Assembly: GCA_034086705.1 (NCBI GenBank)
Contig: JAXDZV010000053.1
Location: forward strand, 1-9,528
DNA from: UMGS1225 sp034086705
Lineage (GTDB): Bacteria > Bacillota > Clostridia > Oscillospirales > CAG-272
DNA: 9,528 nt
Direction: 5' to 3'
Shown: in pieces, positions 1 to 5,562 of the stretch
Layout: each line of letters starts with the position of its first letter
How positions within the stretch are numbered: the stretch's first letter is position 1
Program-made: the position numbers and the translations under genes
The notes under the pieces: generated by a model
Databases searched by the model: none
What the model was told of the DNA's origin: nothing
The model's input: only the letters and a program-made list of their open reading frames with translations

Positions 1-1
1 G

Positions 2-214
2 AATGTTCGGGACTTAGAGCCTTTTGAGTGCGGTGGACACCTATGGAACGGTTATACCTGCACCAGCTTCGGATATCCCTATACGATGCTGGAAGCAAAA
101 GATGACGGATGCGTCTTTCAGGTGATGATTCTTATGAAAAATGGAGAACACGAAATTTCACTTGATGACGCAGACGTAAAAAACATTTTAGAAAGTCTTA
201 CACAAATAAATTAA
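2..214 (+). CDS. C-terminal end of an unidentified protein (5' end outside window)
   Basis: An open frame enters from the left edge and ends in TAA at 212-214, giving about 70 residues of sensible composition (GYPYTMLEAKDDGCVFQ, then a closing helix DVKNILESLTQIN). I do not recognise the family. The order of a beta-hairpin with acidic turns followed by a short helix ending in a 'LxxLT' pattern resembles the middle of the lipoprotein at 1014-2456 (KYDDGEDTLVYFNRI and then ELLKGLTVTL), so it may be a paralogous lipoprotein domain; that is a visual comparison only. It lies 15 bases upstream of the DUF4428 gene on the same strand with no terminator between them, so the two are probably co-transcribed. 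Confidence 0.7.
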   Translation, partial: NVRDLEPFECGGHLWNGYTCTSFGYPYTMLEAKDDGCVFQVMILMKNGEHEISLDDADVKNILESLTQIN

Positions 215-229
215 AATGGAGGACTTATT

Positions 230-991
230 ATGGCAAAGCATAACTGTGCAATCTGTGGAGCAGAAGTAGGTCTGATCTCCGAACAAAAGCTGGCAGACGG
301 CAATTATATCTGCCGCAAAGTATGCTCGAAGAAATGTCTGAAGATCTTCGATAAGGTCGAAGCAACACTGGATTCGGTAAAATCCCACATCGAGCAGGTG
401 GAGTTCGGCACAAAAGTATGGAATCAGATCTTCGTACCGCTGAAAAAAACAAAGATCAAGGAAGAAAAGCTGAAGTACTTCGGCAAAAACGGTGCGCTGT
501 GCGTTTCTCCTTCCACAGGACTTGTGGCTATTACGGAAAACCGCTATAAGATCTTTATCTTCGGGAAAACCACCATCGCCTGCGTTTATCGTCTTGCCGA
601 TCTGTACGGCTACGACTACGCTTACGAAAAGGTAAAGAATTCCGAAGGCAAGGAAGAGACCAAGCATTACTGTATTCTTATGTTCAACAACACACCCGGT
701 ATGTATGAGGTGCGTATGGAGATCAGAACTTCGAAAGAGTTTGACGAGATGGCGAAGTATTTCGATACCCAGTTCGGCATCCAGAAAACGCTCAGAAACA
801 TTAAGAACACCTGGAAGCATCAGATGGATGCTGCCAAAGCGGTTGCCGGAGCATTCAAAGCAGCCAAAGACGGAACCATGGATGAAACCAAAGCGGAAGC
901 AACCATGGAAGCACTGGATGCCGCACAGTACGGCGACAGAACCGAATGGATTGCCAAGGCGGATGCGGCTCTTGCGAAGGTGGAAAAATAA
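230..991 (+). CDS. DUF4428 domain protein (zinc ribbon plus PH-like domain)
   Basis: A 253-residue cytoplasmic protein with no signal peptide or membrane segment. Residues 6-36 form a cysteine cluster (C6xxC9, C28, C32, C36, with LADGNYIC between) typical of DUF4428 N-terminal zinc ribbons. Residues about 80-190 look like the beta-rich PH-like domain often found behind such ribbons (LVAITENRYKIFIFGKT, then FNNTPGMYEVRMEIRT). The last 60 residues are Ala/Lys/Glu-rich and helical. A strong GGAGG at 218-222 sits 7 bases before the ATG, which fixes the start. The function of DUF4428 proteins is not established; metal binding is likely from the cysteines. It sits 22 bases before a lipoprotein gene with its own GGAGG, suggesting one operon. 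The family call is from motif recognition and is fairly secure; any role is not. Confidence 0.85.
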   Translation: MAKHNCAICGAEVGLISEQKLADGNYICRKVCSKKCLKIFDKVEATLDSVKSHIEQVEFGTKVWNQIFVPLKKTKIKEEKLKYFGKNGALCVSPSTGLVAITENRYKIFIFGKTTIACVYRLADLYGYDYAYEKVKNSEGKEETKHYCILMFNNTPGMYEVRMEIRTSKEFDEMAKYFDTQFGIQKTLRNIKNTWKHQMDAAKAVAGAFKAAKDGTMDETKAEATMEALDAAQYGDRTEWIAKADAALAKVEK

Positions 992-1013
992 ATCTTAATT
1001 TGGAGGAATAATT

Positions 1014-2456
1014 ATGAAGAAATTATTTGCAATTCTTTTAGCAGGAATGATGATTCTATCACTTGCTGCCTGCGACGGTGACAAACCCGACAAGGACGAC
1101 ACCACAAACCCGACGTCTACCGACAAAGTCAGCGAAGCGAATGAAATCAAAACAACGCTGTTCACCCTCGCATATGATGACAGCGTTTGGAACTGTCTTG
1201 AAGATGAACTCGCAAACGAAGAGGATTACTGCTTCGTCAATCTTCAGATACTCGATCCCGATGATTCGGAATATTATATGATTGATGCGGAAATTGAAGT
1301 GTCGCTTGAAGAGCCTTACGATTTCCGAGAGGACCTTGTATATTACGGCTTTGACCAGTATGAATACAAAGTAAACAATGCCTATGAAACCGTAAATATC
1401 GGAGGCGTTGACCTTCTTAAATACGATGACGGAGAAGACACGCTTGTTTACTTCAACCGCATCGAAGGTGCCGGAGCAACGGTTTGTATTGAGTTTGATG
1501 CAAAAGACATCACCGACAGCCGTATTGGAGAACTTCTCAAAGGACTGACAGTTACTCTTGAGGATGTGGACAATGAAGACGGTCCCTGGGAGTGGGAAGG
1601 CGAAGCATTTTCGACTGATGACCACAGCGTTACCGCCGGCACGTTTACGGTAAGCTCCGAATTCATTCCCTTCGAGGAATACATCTCTACATTTGAAACT
1701 TTTAACCACAGCATTGCTGCGGTAGGTGACAAGGTATATGTTCTGGTTGACGGCGAGCTCAGAGAGTGCCGCTTCGACGGTTCACAATTGTCTTTTGCAC
1801 AAACGATAGAGCTTCCCGAAGACGACTATGAAATTATGCATGCAACTGCTGACGGTTCACTCTGGCTCAGCGGTTCCATGAATGACATCCTCTGTCTGAA
1901 AGACGGAGCTGTCGTAAATACCTATGAGGATATAGACAACCTTGCCATGCATCCCTCGGGAGCATGGGGCGTTGACTATTTTGTATCCAACGAATGCAAA
2001 ATTGTAACCTTTAACGGTGATACCTACAGCGCAACCCCAGTAATCTTTAAAGAAGCAGACACGATCATGAATGTGAGTGTGGATGAAAACAACATTTATG
2101 TCTGTGCAAGTGCCGCAGATGACAGCGGACACAAGGTGTTTGTTTACAACAAAGATGGTGTTCTTCAGAAAACTCTTTGCGATGCGGAAGGCGAAGGGCT
2201 CGGCAGCATCACGTTTGTGACACAGACCGAAAACGGATATATCGGCTTTGACGGCAATATGAGAGATGTTCTTCTCTGGGATAACAACGGCACGTTTATT
2301 GCCGAAATCTCCGACAGCGATCTGTTCGATACGAACTATCCGTGGTTCTGTTCGTCTACTGTGCTTTCCGACGGCAGCATTCTTACCCTTATGACAGAAG
2401 AGCGGGAAGACAGATCCGCAACCGAGCTGATTGTATTTCAGGTCAAGGGTTTCTAA
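1014..2456 (+). CDS. Large secreted lipoprotein with probable beta-propeller-like C-terminal half
   Basis: 480 residues. The N-terminus is a lipoprotein signal (MKKLF, a hydrophobic stretch, then LAAC with the lipidated Cys at 20), followed by an acidic Asp/Thr/Ser-rich linker to about residue 40, so the protein should be anchored on the outer face of the membrane. Residues about 45-190 form one domain (YDDSVWNCLED at the front, ELLKGLTVTL at the end). The remainder has repeating short strands with DG/DN turns (KVYVLVDGELREC, TADGSLWLSGS, KVFVYNKDGVLQK, NGYIGFDGN), the look of a WD/NHL-type propeller. No catalytic motif is visible. The composition is rich in Asp and Glu, as in secreted proteins of gut Clostridia. 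A GGAGG at 1002-1006 supports the ATG. Ligand or partner is unknown; the propeller assignment is inference. Confidence 0.85.
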   Translation: MKKLFAILLAGMMILSLAACDGDKPDKDDTTNPTSTDKVSEANEIKTTLFTLAYDDSVWNCLEDELANEEDYCFVNLQILDPDDSEYYMIDAEIEVSLEEPYDFREDLVYYGFDQYEYKVNNAYETVNIGGVDLLKYDDGEDTLVYFNRIEGAGATVCIEFDAKDITDSRIGELLKGLTVTLEDVDNEDGPWEWEGEAFSTDDHSVTAGTFTVSSEFIPFEEYISTFETFNHSIAAVGDKVYVLVDGELRECRFDGSQLSFAQTIELPEDDYEIMHATADGSLWLSGSMNDILCLKDGAVVNTYEDIDNLAMHPSGAWGVDYFVSNECKIVTFNGDTYSATPVIFKEADTIMNVSVDENNIYVCASAADDSGHKVFVYNKDGVLQKTLCDAEGEGLGSITFVTQTENGYIGFDGNMRDVLLWDNNGTFIAEISDSDLFDTNYPWFCSSTVLSDGSILTLMTEEREDRSATELIVFQVKGF

Positions 2457-2518
2457 AATAAGAAATCATACGTAAATAAAGGGTGTATATCCGCTGGCAA
2501 TCAATAGTGGTCACAAGG

Positions 2519-2555
2519 GGCGAATGGGCGGCTTTGCCTGCTCGCCTCTTATTTT
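2519..2555 (+). terminator. Probable intrinsic terminator after the 1014-2456 lipoprotein gene
   Basis: Arms GGCGAATGGGC (2519-2529) and GCCTGCTCGCC (2536-2546) pair with one mismatch and two wobbles around a 6-base loop, followed by TCTTATTTT. It lies about 60 bases after the stop codon of the lipoprotein gene and just before the ribosome binding site of the next gene. The T-run is interrupted, so strength is uncertain. Confidence 0.5.
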
Positions 2556-2571
2556 GCGGAAAGGAACGGTT

Positions 2572-3004
2572 ATGAAGAGAATCATATGCGTGCTGCTTTC
2601 TGTATGCATGCTCCTTTGTCTGGCGGCTTGCCAAGGGGATGTCGAGCATCCACGGGAGTCGGAAAGCACAGTATCGACCGAAAGTCAGGATTTAACCGAA
2701 AGCACCGAAAACAAACAAGGAGAGGATGCGGATGAAATGCGGGTACTGACGGTCAGTACTACGAGGAGGAATGCTATACCTATGATTTGCACCCCTATTA
2801 TGTAAAGGCTGCAGACGGGAATTTTGTGTACTTGTTCTGTGAGGACGGTGAAGATGACCAGCGGGAGATGCGTCTGGTTGTTTTCAGCTTGAACGCGGAC
2901 GGCAGCGTTACAAAGGCAGGCGAAATTCAAAAGTAGGTATTCATGCAGTACTGCACAACGGACAGAAATACCTCAAGGCTGACGGGGGGATTTCTGTAAT
3001 TTGA
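2572..3004 (+). pseudogene. Frameshifted small lipoprotein gene
   Basis: The ATG at 2572 follows AAGGA at 2561-2565 and opens a clear lipoprotein signal (MKRIICVLLS, then LAAC with Cys20) and a Ser/Thr/Glu linker. The frame then degenerates and stops at 2803-2805. The adjacent frame from about 2738 gives convincing protein (GQYYEEECYTYDLHPYYV, then ADGNFVYLFCEDGEDD and LVVFSLNADGSVTKAGE) up to TAG at 2934-2936; the third frame continues with GIHAVLHNGQKYLKADGG to TGA at 3002-3004. One added A in the A-run 2735-2737 and one in 2929-2932 would join all three pieces into about 143 residues. Either the gene is decaying or the assembly lost bases in short A-runs. The product family is unknown; it resembles its upstream neighbour only in general style. 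Confidence 0.65.
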
Positions 3005-3118
3005 GAAATACGCATAGCTCTTTTAATAAAATCGTCGGAAATACTGTGTTGTTGTGCTGTTATAGAAGCTGCGAATGTACTGACCGAATAAATCAGGCAA
3101 AGCGGGCAATGGAAAAAA

Positions 3119-3175
3119 AGCCTATGGTGGAATCAAAACGGTTGCTTCTTTGATTCTACTATGGGCTGTTTTTTT
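3119..3175 (+). terminator. Strong, probably bidirectional intrinsic terminator
   Basis: Left arm 3119-3137 (AGCCTATGGTGGAATCAAA) pairs along all 19 positions with right arm 3149-3167 (TTTGATTCTACTATGGGCT), the only deviations being G-T type wobbles. The loop is 11 bases and seven T follow at 3169-3175. Seven A precede the left arm, so the minus-strand transcript would also end in a U-run. It would end transcription from the broken lipoprotein gene. The perfect wobble-only pattern over 19 pairs suggests the structure has been under selection. Confidence 0.85.
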
Positions 3176-3237
3176 ATTGTTCACTTTTTCAGAGTATAGA
3201 GCATATATGTAGTCTTGCGCATATACAGCAGAGAAAC

Positions 3238-3273
3238 CGCCTCGCAAGCAGTATCTTTTGCGTGGCGCTTTTT
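3238..3273 (+). terminator. Terminator-like hairpin, middle of three
   Basis: CGCC-T-CGCAA at 3238-3247 pairs with TTGCG-T-GGCG at 3258-3267 (nine pairs around one T-T mismatch), loop of 10 bases, followed by C and five T at 3269-3273. No gene lies between it and the terminator at 3119-3175, so it either ends a short untranslated RNA or is a back-up terminator. Confidence 0.6.
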
Positions 3274-3327
3274 CATACCCAAAATCGTGCAATCTATTTT
3301 GAATGAAATGCATATATTGATAATGAG

Positions 3328-3360
3328 AGCGGTTGTCTTTTCCAAAAAGAACCGCTTTTT
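3328..3360 (+). terminator. Terminator-like hairpin in the holin leader
   Basis: AGCGGTT (3328-3334) pairs with AACCGCT (3350-3356); after a two-base bulge CTTTT pairs with AAAAG around a CCA loop. A run of five T (3356-3360) follows. The structure ends 10 bases before the holin ribosome binding site at 3371-3376, so it can act as an attenuator for that gene rather than only ending an upstream transcript. Confidence 0.65.
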
Positions 3361-3380
3361 ATGGTGTGGCAGGAGGGTAT

Positions 3381-3644
3381 ATGAAACAAACATCCAAACA
3401 AAGCGTTTTTCTTCGCTGGTTGCGTGCAGCCGGAATCAGGGCTGTTAAAACGGTAGCACAGACGGCGATTGCTGCAATCGGTACAAGCGCCGTATTTTCT
3501 TCGGTAGATTGGAAGATGGTTGCAAGTACGGCTGCTTTGGCAGGTGTTTTATCAGTATTGACCTCTGTGGCTGGAATACCGGAGGTTGCGGATGTACAGC
3601 AGACAGACCAGGAGGTTGTTTGTAAAAAGGGGAAAAAAGGCTGA
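3381..3644 (+). CDS. Phage holin, r1t-type
   Basis: An 87-residue membrane protein. The motif order RAAGIRAVKTVAQTAIA, a first membrane span (about 24-41), a VDW turn (42-44), a second span (about 46-64) and an LTSVAGIPEV end matches the phage r1t-type holin family, which makes holes in the membrane so an endolysin can reach the wall. The tail is basic (KKGKKG), as usual for holins. AGGAGG at 3371-3376 is 4 bases before the ATG at 3381; an in-frame upstream ATG at 3333 lacks a site and lies inside a hairpin, so I reject it. No endolysin, tail or integrase gene is next to it: it stands alone between terminators, so it is a prophage remnant, a domesticated holin, or a separately expressed lysis/secretion gene. 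Family assignment is confident from motifs; host role is unknown. Confidence 0.85.
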   Translation: MKQTSKQSVFLRWLRAAGIRAVKTVAQTAIAAIGTSAVFSSVDWKMVASTAALAGVLSVLTSVAGIPEVADVQQTDQEVVCKKGKKG

Positions 3645-3646
3645 AA

Positions 3647-3707
3647 CACAACGACGCCGCACCTCAATGTAATCTGAAAATTTTTCGATTGCATTGCCGG
3701 TGTTGTG
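3647..3707. repeat. Imperfect inverted repeat after the holin gene
   Basis: CACAAC (3647-3652) and CAATGTAATC (3665-3674) are mirrored by GATTGCATTG (3687-3696) and GTTGTG (3702-3707). The inner helix has nine of ten pairs, the outer six of six, separated by unequal internal loops of 12 and 5 bases. There is no T-run behind it, so it is not a standard terminator; it may be a 3' stability structure of the holin mRNA. Confidence 0.45.
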
Positions 3708-3735
3708 CAGATGGAGTATCGTGGTATGCGTGGGC

Positions 3736-3773
3736 AAAAGGCGAAGCGGCAAAAATGCCGCTTCGCCTTTTTT
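3736..3773. terminator. Strong bidirectional intrinsic terminator
   Basis: AAAAGGCGAAGCGGC (3736-3750) pairs perfectly with GCCGCTTCGCCTTTT (3757-3771) around an AAAAAT loop, and the right arm runs into six T (3768-3773). Four A precede it, giving a short U-run on the other strand. It closes the holin transcript and insulates the isomerase operon promoter 19 bases downstream. Confidence 0.92.
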
Positions 3774-3791
3774 ATGGATGTGATTGTGTGT

Positions 3792-3820
3792 TTGACAAAG
3801 CTCAATTCTTTTGCTATAAT
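3792..3820 (+). promoter_or_regulatory. Consensus SigA promoter of the isomerase lipoprotein operon
   Basis: TTGACA (3792-3797), a 17-base spacer and TATAAT (3815-3820) match the housekeeping consensus at all twelve positions with ideal spacing. Transcription should start near 3827, giving a leader of about 34 bases before the GTG start at 3861. This predicts strong, constitutive expression of the two genes downstream. Confidence 0.93.
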
Positions 3821-3860
3821 ACCATGCAGGACGTTTTAACCGAGAGCGGGGAGGAGTATT

Positions 3861-4442
3861 GTGCGAAAAAGGTGCAGCCAATGGATTTGTATTTTATCTG
3901 TTCTGTCGTTGCTTTTAACCGCTTGCGGCAAGCAGGAAAAACAATTTGCGCAAGGAGAAACGGTTCGCGCCAGCATTCTCCTTTCAGATGGCGGAGAAAT
4001 AGAATTAGAATTGTATCCGGATTTTGCGCCGCAAACTGTTGCCAATTTTGTATCTTTGTGTGAGGAACATTTTTATGACGGGCAAATCTTTTATCGTGTG
4101 GTGCAAAATTTTTTGATTCAAACTGGTGATCCGACCGGGAGCGGCTATTATGGTTCAGAAAAGACCTTAACAGGAGAATTTGCGGCGAACGGATATACGG
4201 CAAACACATTGCAGCACGTCCGGGGGACGGTATCTATGGCGCGAAAGTCAAATGGCTATAATACAGCGACCTCGCAGTTTTTTATTTGTCTTGCGCAATG
4301 TAGTGCGCTGGATGGTGAATACGCCGCTTTTGGAACAGTTGTACAGGGGATGGATGTTGTGGATCGAATTGCTTCCGCGCAGGTTGATGCACAGTATAAG
4401 CCCACGCAGGACATAGTGATTCGTTCAATTCGGATAAAGTAA
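3861..4442 (+). CDS. Peptidyl-prolyl cis-trans isomerase lipoprotein, cyclophilin type (first copy)
   Basis: 193 residues; a GTG start behind GGGGAGGAG (3848-3856) gives a lipoprotein signal with lipobox LTAC and lipidated Cys22, so the enzyme should be anchored outside the membrane, where it would help fold exported proteins by isomerising proline bonds. Residues about 35-193 are a cyclophilin domain: DFAPQTVANFVSLC, FYRVVQNFLIQTGDP, SQFFICLA, DGEYAAFGTVVQGMDVVD. By alignment to human CypA, the catalytic Arg (R79), F84, Q87, F141 and L150 are kept, while M61 is Leu here (L85), H54 is Tyr (Y78), the W121 position is Ala (A149) and H126 is Tyr (Y154). It is less canonical than the next gene. 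The gene follows a perfect promoter and is 15 bases from its paralogue, with which it forms an operon. Confidence 0.93.
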   Translation: MRKRCSQWICILSVLSLLLTACGKQEKQFAQGETVRASILLSDGGEIELELYPDFAPQTVANFVSLCEEHFYDGQIFYRVVQNFLIQTGDPTGSGYYGSEKTLTGEFAANGYTANTLQHVRGTVSMARKSNGYNTATSQFFICLAQCSALDGEYAAFGTVVQGMDVVDRIASAQVDAQYKPTQDIVIRSIRIK

Positions 4443-4457
4443 AGTGAGGAGGAAAAA

Positions 4458-5063
4458 ATGAAGCGCGGTTTGTACAGAATTGTTTTGGGGTTGCTATGCT
4501 GTTTTCTGATACTGGTAAGTAGCGGATGCGGCAAAAGTGACAATGACCAAACAAAACAAAAAAATGAACAAGGAGATTCAGTGATTATGATTGAGATTAT
4601 CATGCAGGACGGAAGTGTTATGAAAGCGGAGTTGTATCCGGATATTGCGCCGATTACCGTGGAAAACTTTGTTTCGTTGGCAAAAGACGGCTTTTATGAC
4701 GGCTTAATTTTCCATCGTGTCATCCCGGGGTTTATGATTCAGGGGGGAGATCCACTTGGAACGGGATACGGTGGTTCTAACGAAAAAATCAAAGGCGAGT
4801 TTTCTTTAAACGGGGTTAACAATACAATTTCGCATCAGCGCGGAGTGATTTCAATGGCGCGCAGTGCAAACAGCTATAATTCTGCTTCTTCACAATTTTT
4901 CATCTGTGTGGCAGATAGCGATTTTCTGGATGGGCAGTATGCGGCATTTGGTCGTGTGACAGAGGGAATGGACGTTGCGGACAAAATTGCAGCGCAGTCA
5001 CGCGATGCGAACGATAAACCCTATCAGGATCAGATTATTCAAACCATTCGTGTTGTAGAATGA
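4458..5063 (+). CDS. Peptidyl-prolyl cis-trans isomerase lipoprotein, cyclophilin type (second copy)
   Basis: 201 residues; GAGGAGG about 6 bases before the ATG. The signal peptide ends in VSSGC with Cys24 as the lipidation site (Ser rather than Leu at -3, still acceptable). A polar linker rich in Lys/Gln/Asn spans 25-40, then a cyclophilin domain with the textbook core FHRVIPGFMIQGGDP: R87, F92, M93, Q95, F148, F156 at the W121 position, L157, and Tyr161 in place of H126, as is common in bacterial enzymes. It should be an active extracytoplasmic proline isomerase. It shares domain layout and many residues with the preceding gene, consistent with a tandem duplication. It ends 4 bases before the terminator hairpin at 5068. 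Confidence 0.95.
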   Translation: MKRGLYRIVLGLLCCFLILVSSGCGKSDNDQTKQKNEQGDSVIMIEIIMQDGSVMKAELYPDIAPITVENFVSLAKDGFYDGLIFHRVIPGFMIQGGDPLGTGYGGSNEKIKGEFSLNGVNNTISHQRGVISMARSANSYNSASSQFFICVADSDFLDGQYAAFGRVTEGMDVADKIAAQSRDANDKPYQDQIIQTIRVVE

Positions 5064-5067
5064 AAAG

Positions 5068-5101
5068 TTGTGCAGGTGCCGCGAAAGCGGCGCCTGCACA
5101 A
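5068..5101 (+). terminator. Long GC-rich hairpin ending the isomerase operon
   Basis: TTGTGCAGGTGCCGC (5068-5082) pairs with GCGGCGCCTGCACAA (5087-5101) with one wobble, closed by a GAAA tetraloop. Only AAATCTT follows, so the U-run is poor. It lies directly after the stop codon and very likely ends or protects the mRNA, though termination efficiency is uncertain. Confidence 0.7.
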
Positions 5102-5129
5102 AATCTTATAAACAAGTTGAATGTATTTT

Positions 5130-5178
5130 CATAAAAATTAAAAAAAGGGTTGCTTTTTCTGTTTTGACGTGTTATAAT
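5130..5178 (+). promoter_or_regulatory. tRNA-Glu promoter with A-rich upstream element
   Basis: TTGCTT (5150-5155), a 17-base spacer and a perfect TATAAT (5173-5178). The stretch 5131-5146 is nearly all A/T with an A-tract directly upstream of the -35 box, like an UP element of stable-RNA promoters. Transcription would start about 13 bases before the mature tRNA. Confidence 0.85.
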
Positions 5179-5197
5179 ATCTGAGCTTGACAGATAT

Positions 5198-5272
5198 GGC
5201 CCGTTGGTCAAGCGGCTAAGACTCCGCCCTCTCACGGCGGCGACGGGGGTTCGATTCCCCCACGGGTCACCA
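5198..5272 (+). tRNA. tRNA-Glu (anticodon CTC)
   Basis: A 75-base cloverleaf. Acceptor GGCCCGT pairs with ACGGGTC (one G-T), followed by discriminator A and an encoded CCA. The anticodon stem CCGCC/GGCGG encloses CTCTCAC, giving anticodon CTC, which reads GAG. The T arm is GGGGG-TTCGATT-CCCCC and the D arm holds GGTCAAGCGGCTAAGAC. It is a single-tRNA transcription unit with its own promoter and terminator. The CTC isoacceptor supplements the TTC one, which must be elsewhere. Confidence 0.97.
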
Positions 5273-5276
5273 GCAT

Positions 5277-5310
5277 ATCGTCGCGAATTCTCATCTTCGC
5301 GACGATTTTT
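5277..5310 (+). terminator. Intrinsic terminator of the tRNA-Glu unit
   Basis: ATCGTCGCGAA (5277-5287 with flanking AT) pairs with TTCGCGACGAT (5296-5306), 11 pairs around an 8-base loop, followed by a run of five T ending at 5310. It starts 5 bases after the tRNA CCA. Confidence 0.93.
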
Positions 5311-5315
5311 AATTT

Positions 5316-5410
5316 CGATACACTTCATGGCTCCTTGTCACATATGTTTTTTGATCAAAAATTTTGTTGGAGTTAAAAAGATGGTAAAGAGAAGGCCTTG
5401 AAATGTATCG
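5316..5410. repeat. 95-base inverted-repeat element, possible small RNA or MITE
   Basis: CGATACACTTCA (5316-5327) is mirrored by TGAAATGTATCG (5399-5410) with one mismatch, and after a T-T mismatch GGC (5329-5331) pairs with GCC (5395-5397). The interior holds an exact palindrome TTTTTGATCAAAAA (5348-5361). No credible protein is encoded (only a six-codon frame MVKRRP behind a GGAG). The terminator at 5420-5461 follows at once, which fits a structured RNA of about 150 bases; the terminal inverted repeats also fit a non-autonomous mobile element, though I see no target-site duplication. Neither reading is proven. Confidence 0.45.
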
Positions 5411-5419
5411 TTCCAAAAG

Positions 5420-5461
5420 CCTTACATGCAAGAACAGCAGCATGCAAGGTTTTCTTTTTTT
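5420..5461 (+). terminator. Intrinsic terminator with a long T-run
   Basis: CCTTACATGC (5420-5429) pairs with GCATGCAAGG (5440-5449) with one mismatch around a 10-base loop, followed by TTTTCTTTTTTT (5450-5461). Four A before the left arm give a weak terminator in the other direction, useful for the convergent minus-strand genes. On the plus strand no protein gene precedes it after the tRNA terminator, which supports a short untranslated RNA at 5311-5461 or read-through control. Confidence 0.8.
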
Positions 5462-5562
5462 AAGAAAGGGGGCGAAAAAGGCCACGTTGCATTTTATATC
5501 GGAAATGCCGCAATGTATGCGTTTAACTTGTGGCTCTCCCGGACTTTTACAAAAATGTTATT

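Larger units (their letters stand above)
3005..3380. other. Gene-free stretch with three terminator-like hairpins
   Basis: No reading frame here has a credible start, ribosome binding site and protein-like composition. One short frame-2 run ends in AVIEAANVLTE before TAA at about 3085-3090 and might be a gene remnant, but it has no start. The notable content is three separate hairpins each followed by a T-run (described individually), ending 20 bases before the holin start codon. I could not find a convincing promoter; TTGATAAT at 3317-3324 is a possible -10 without a good -35 partner. Confidence 0.6.

Noticed and set aside
188..820. Long minus-strand open frame opposite the DUF4428 gene
   Set aside because: It lacks a ribosome binding site, its product looks like a random translation, and it lies wholly opposite a gene with strong motif support.
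1059..1709. Minus-strand open frame of 216 codons opposite the 480-residue lipoprotein
   Set aside because: Antisense shadow; composition is not protein-like and there is no ribosome binding site, while the plus-strand frame has a clear signal peptide.
5198..5272. tRNA-Glu 3' end as a prophage attachment site for the orphan holin
   Set aside because: I found no second copy of the tRNA 3' end in the window, no integrase, and the holin lies 1.5 kb upstream with host operons between.
5478..5515. Minus-strand terminator for the DUF4363 gene (GCATTT/AAATGC hairpin near 5490-5512)
   Set aside because: The stem is only 6 bp and the T-run lies well away from it, so it does not have terminator geometry.
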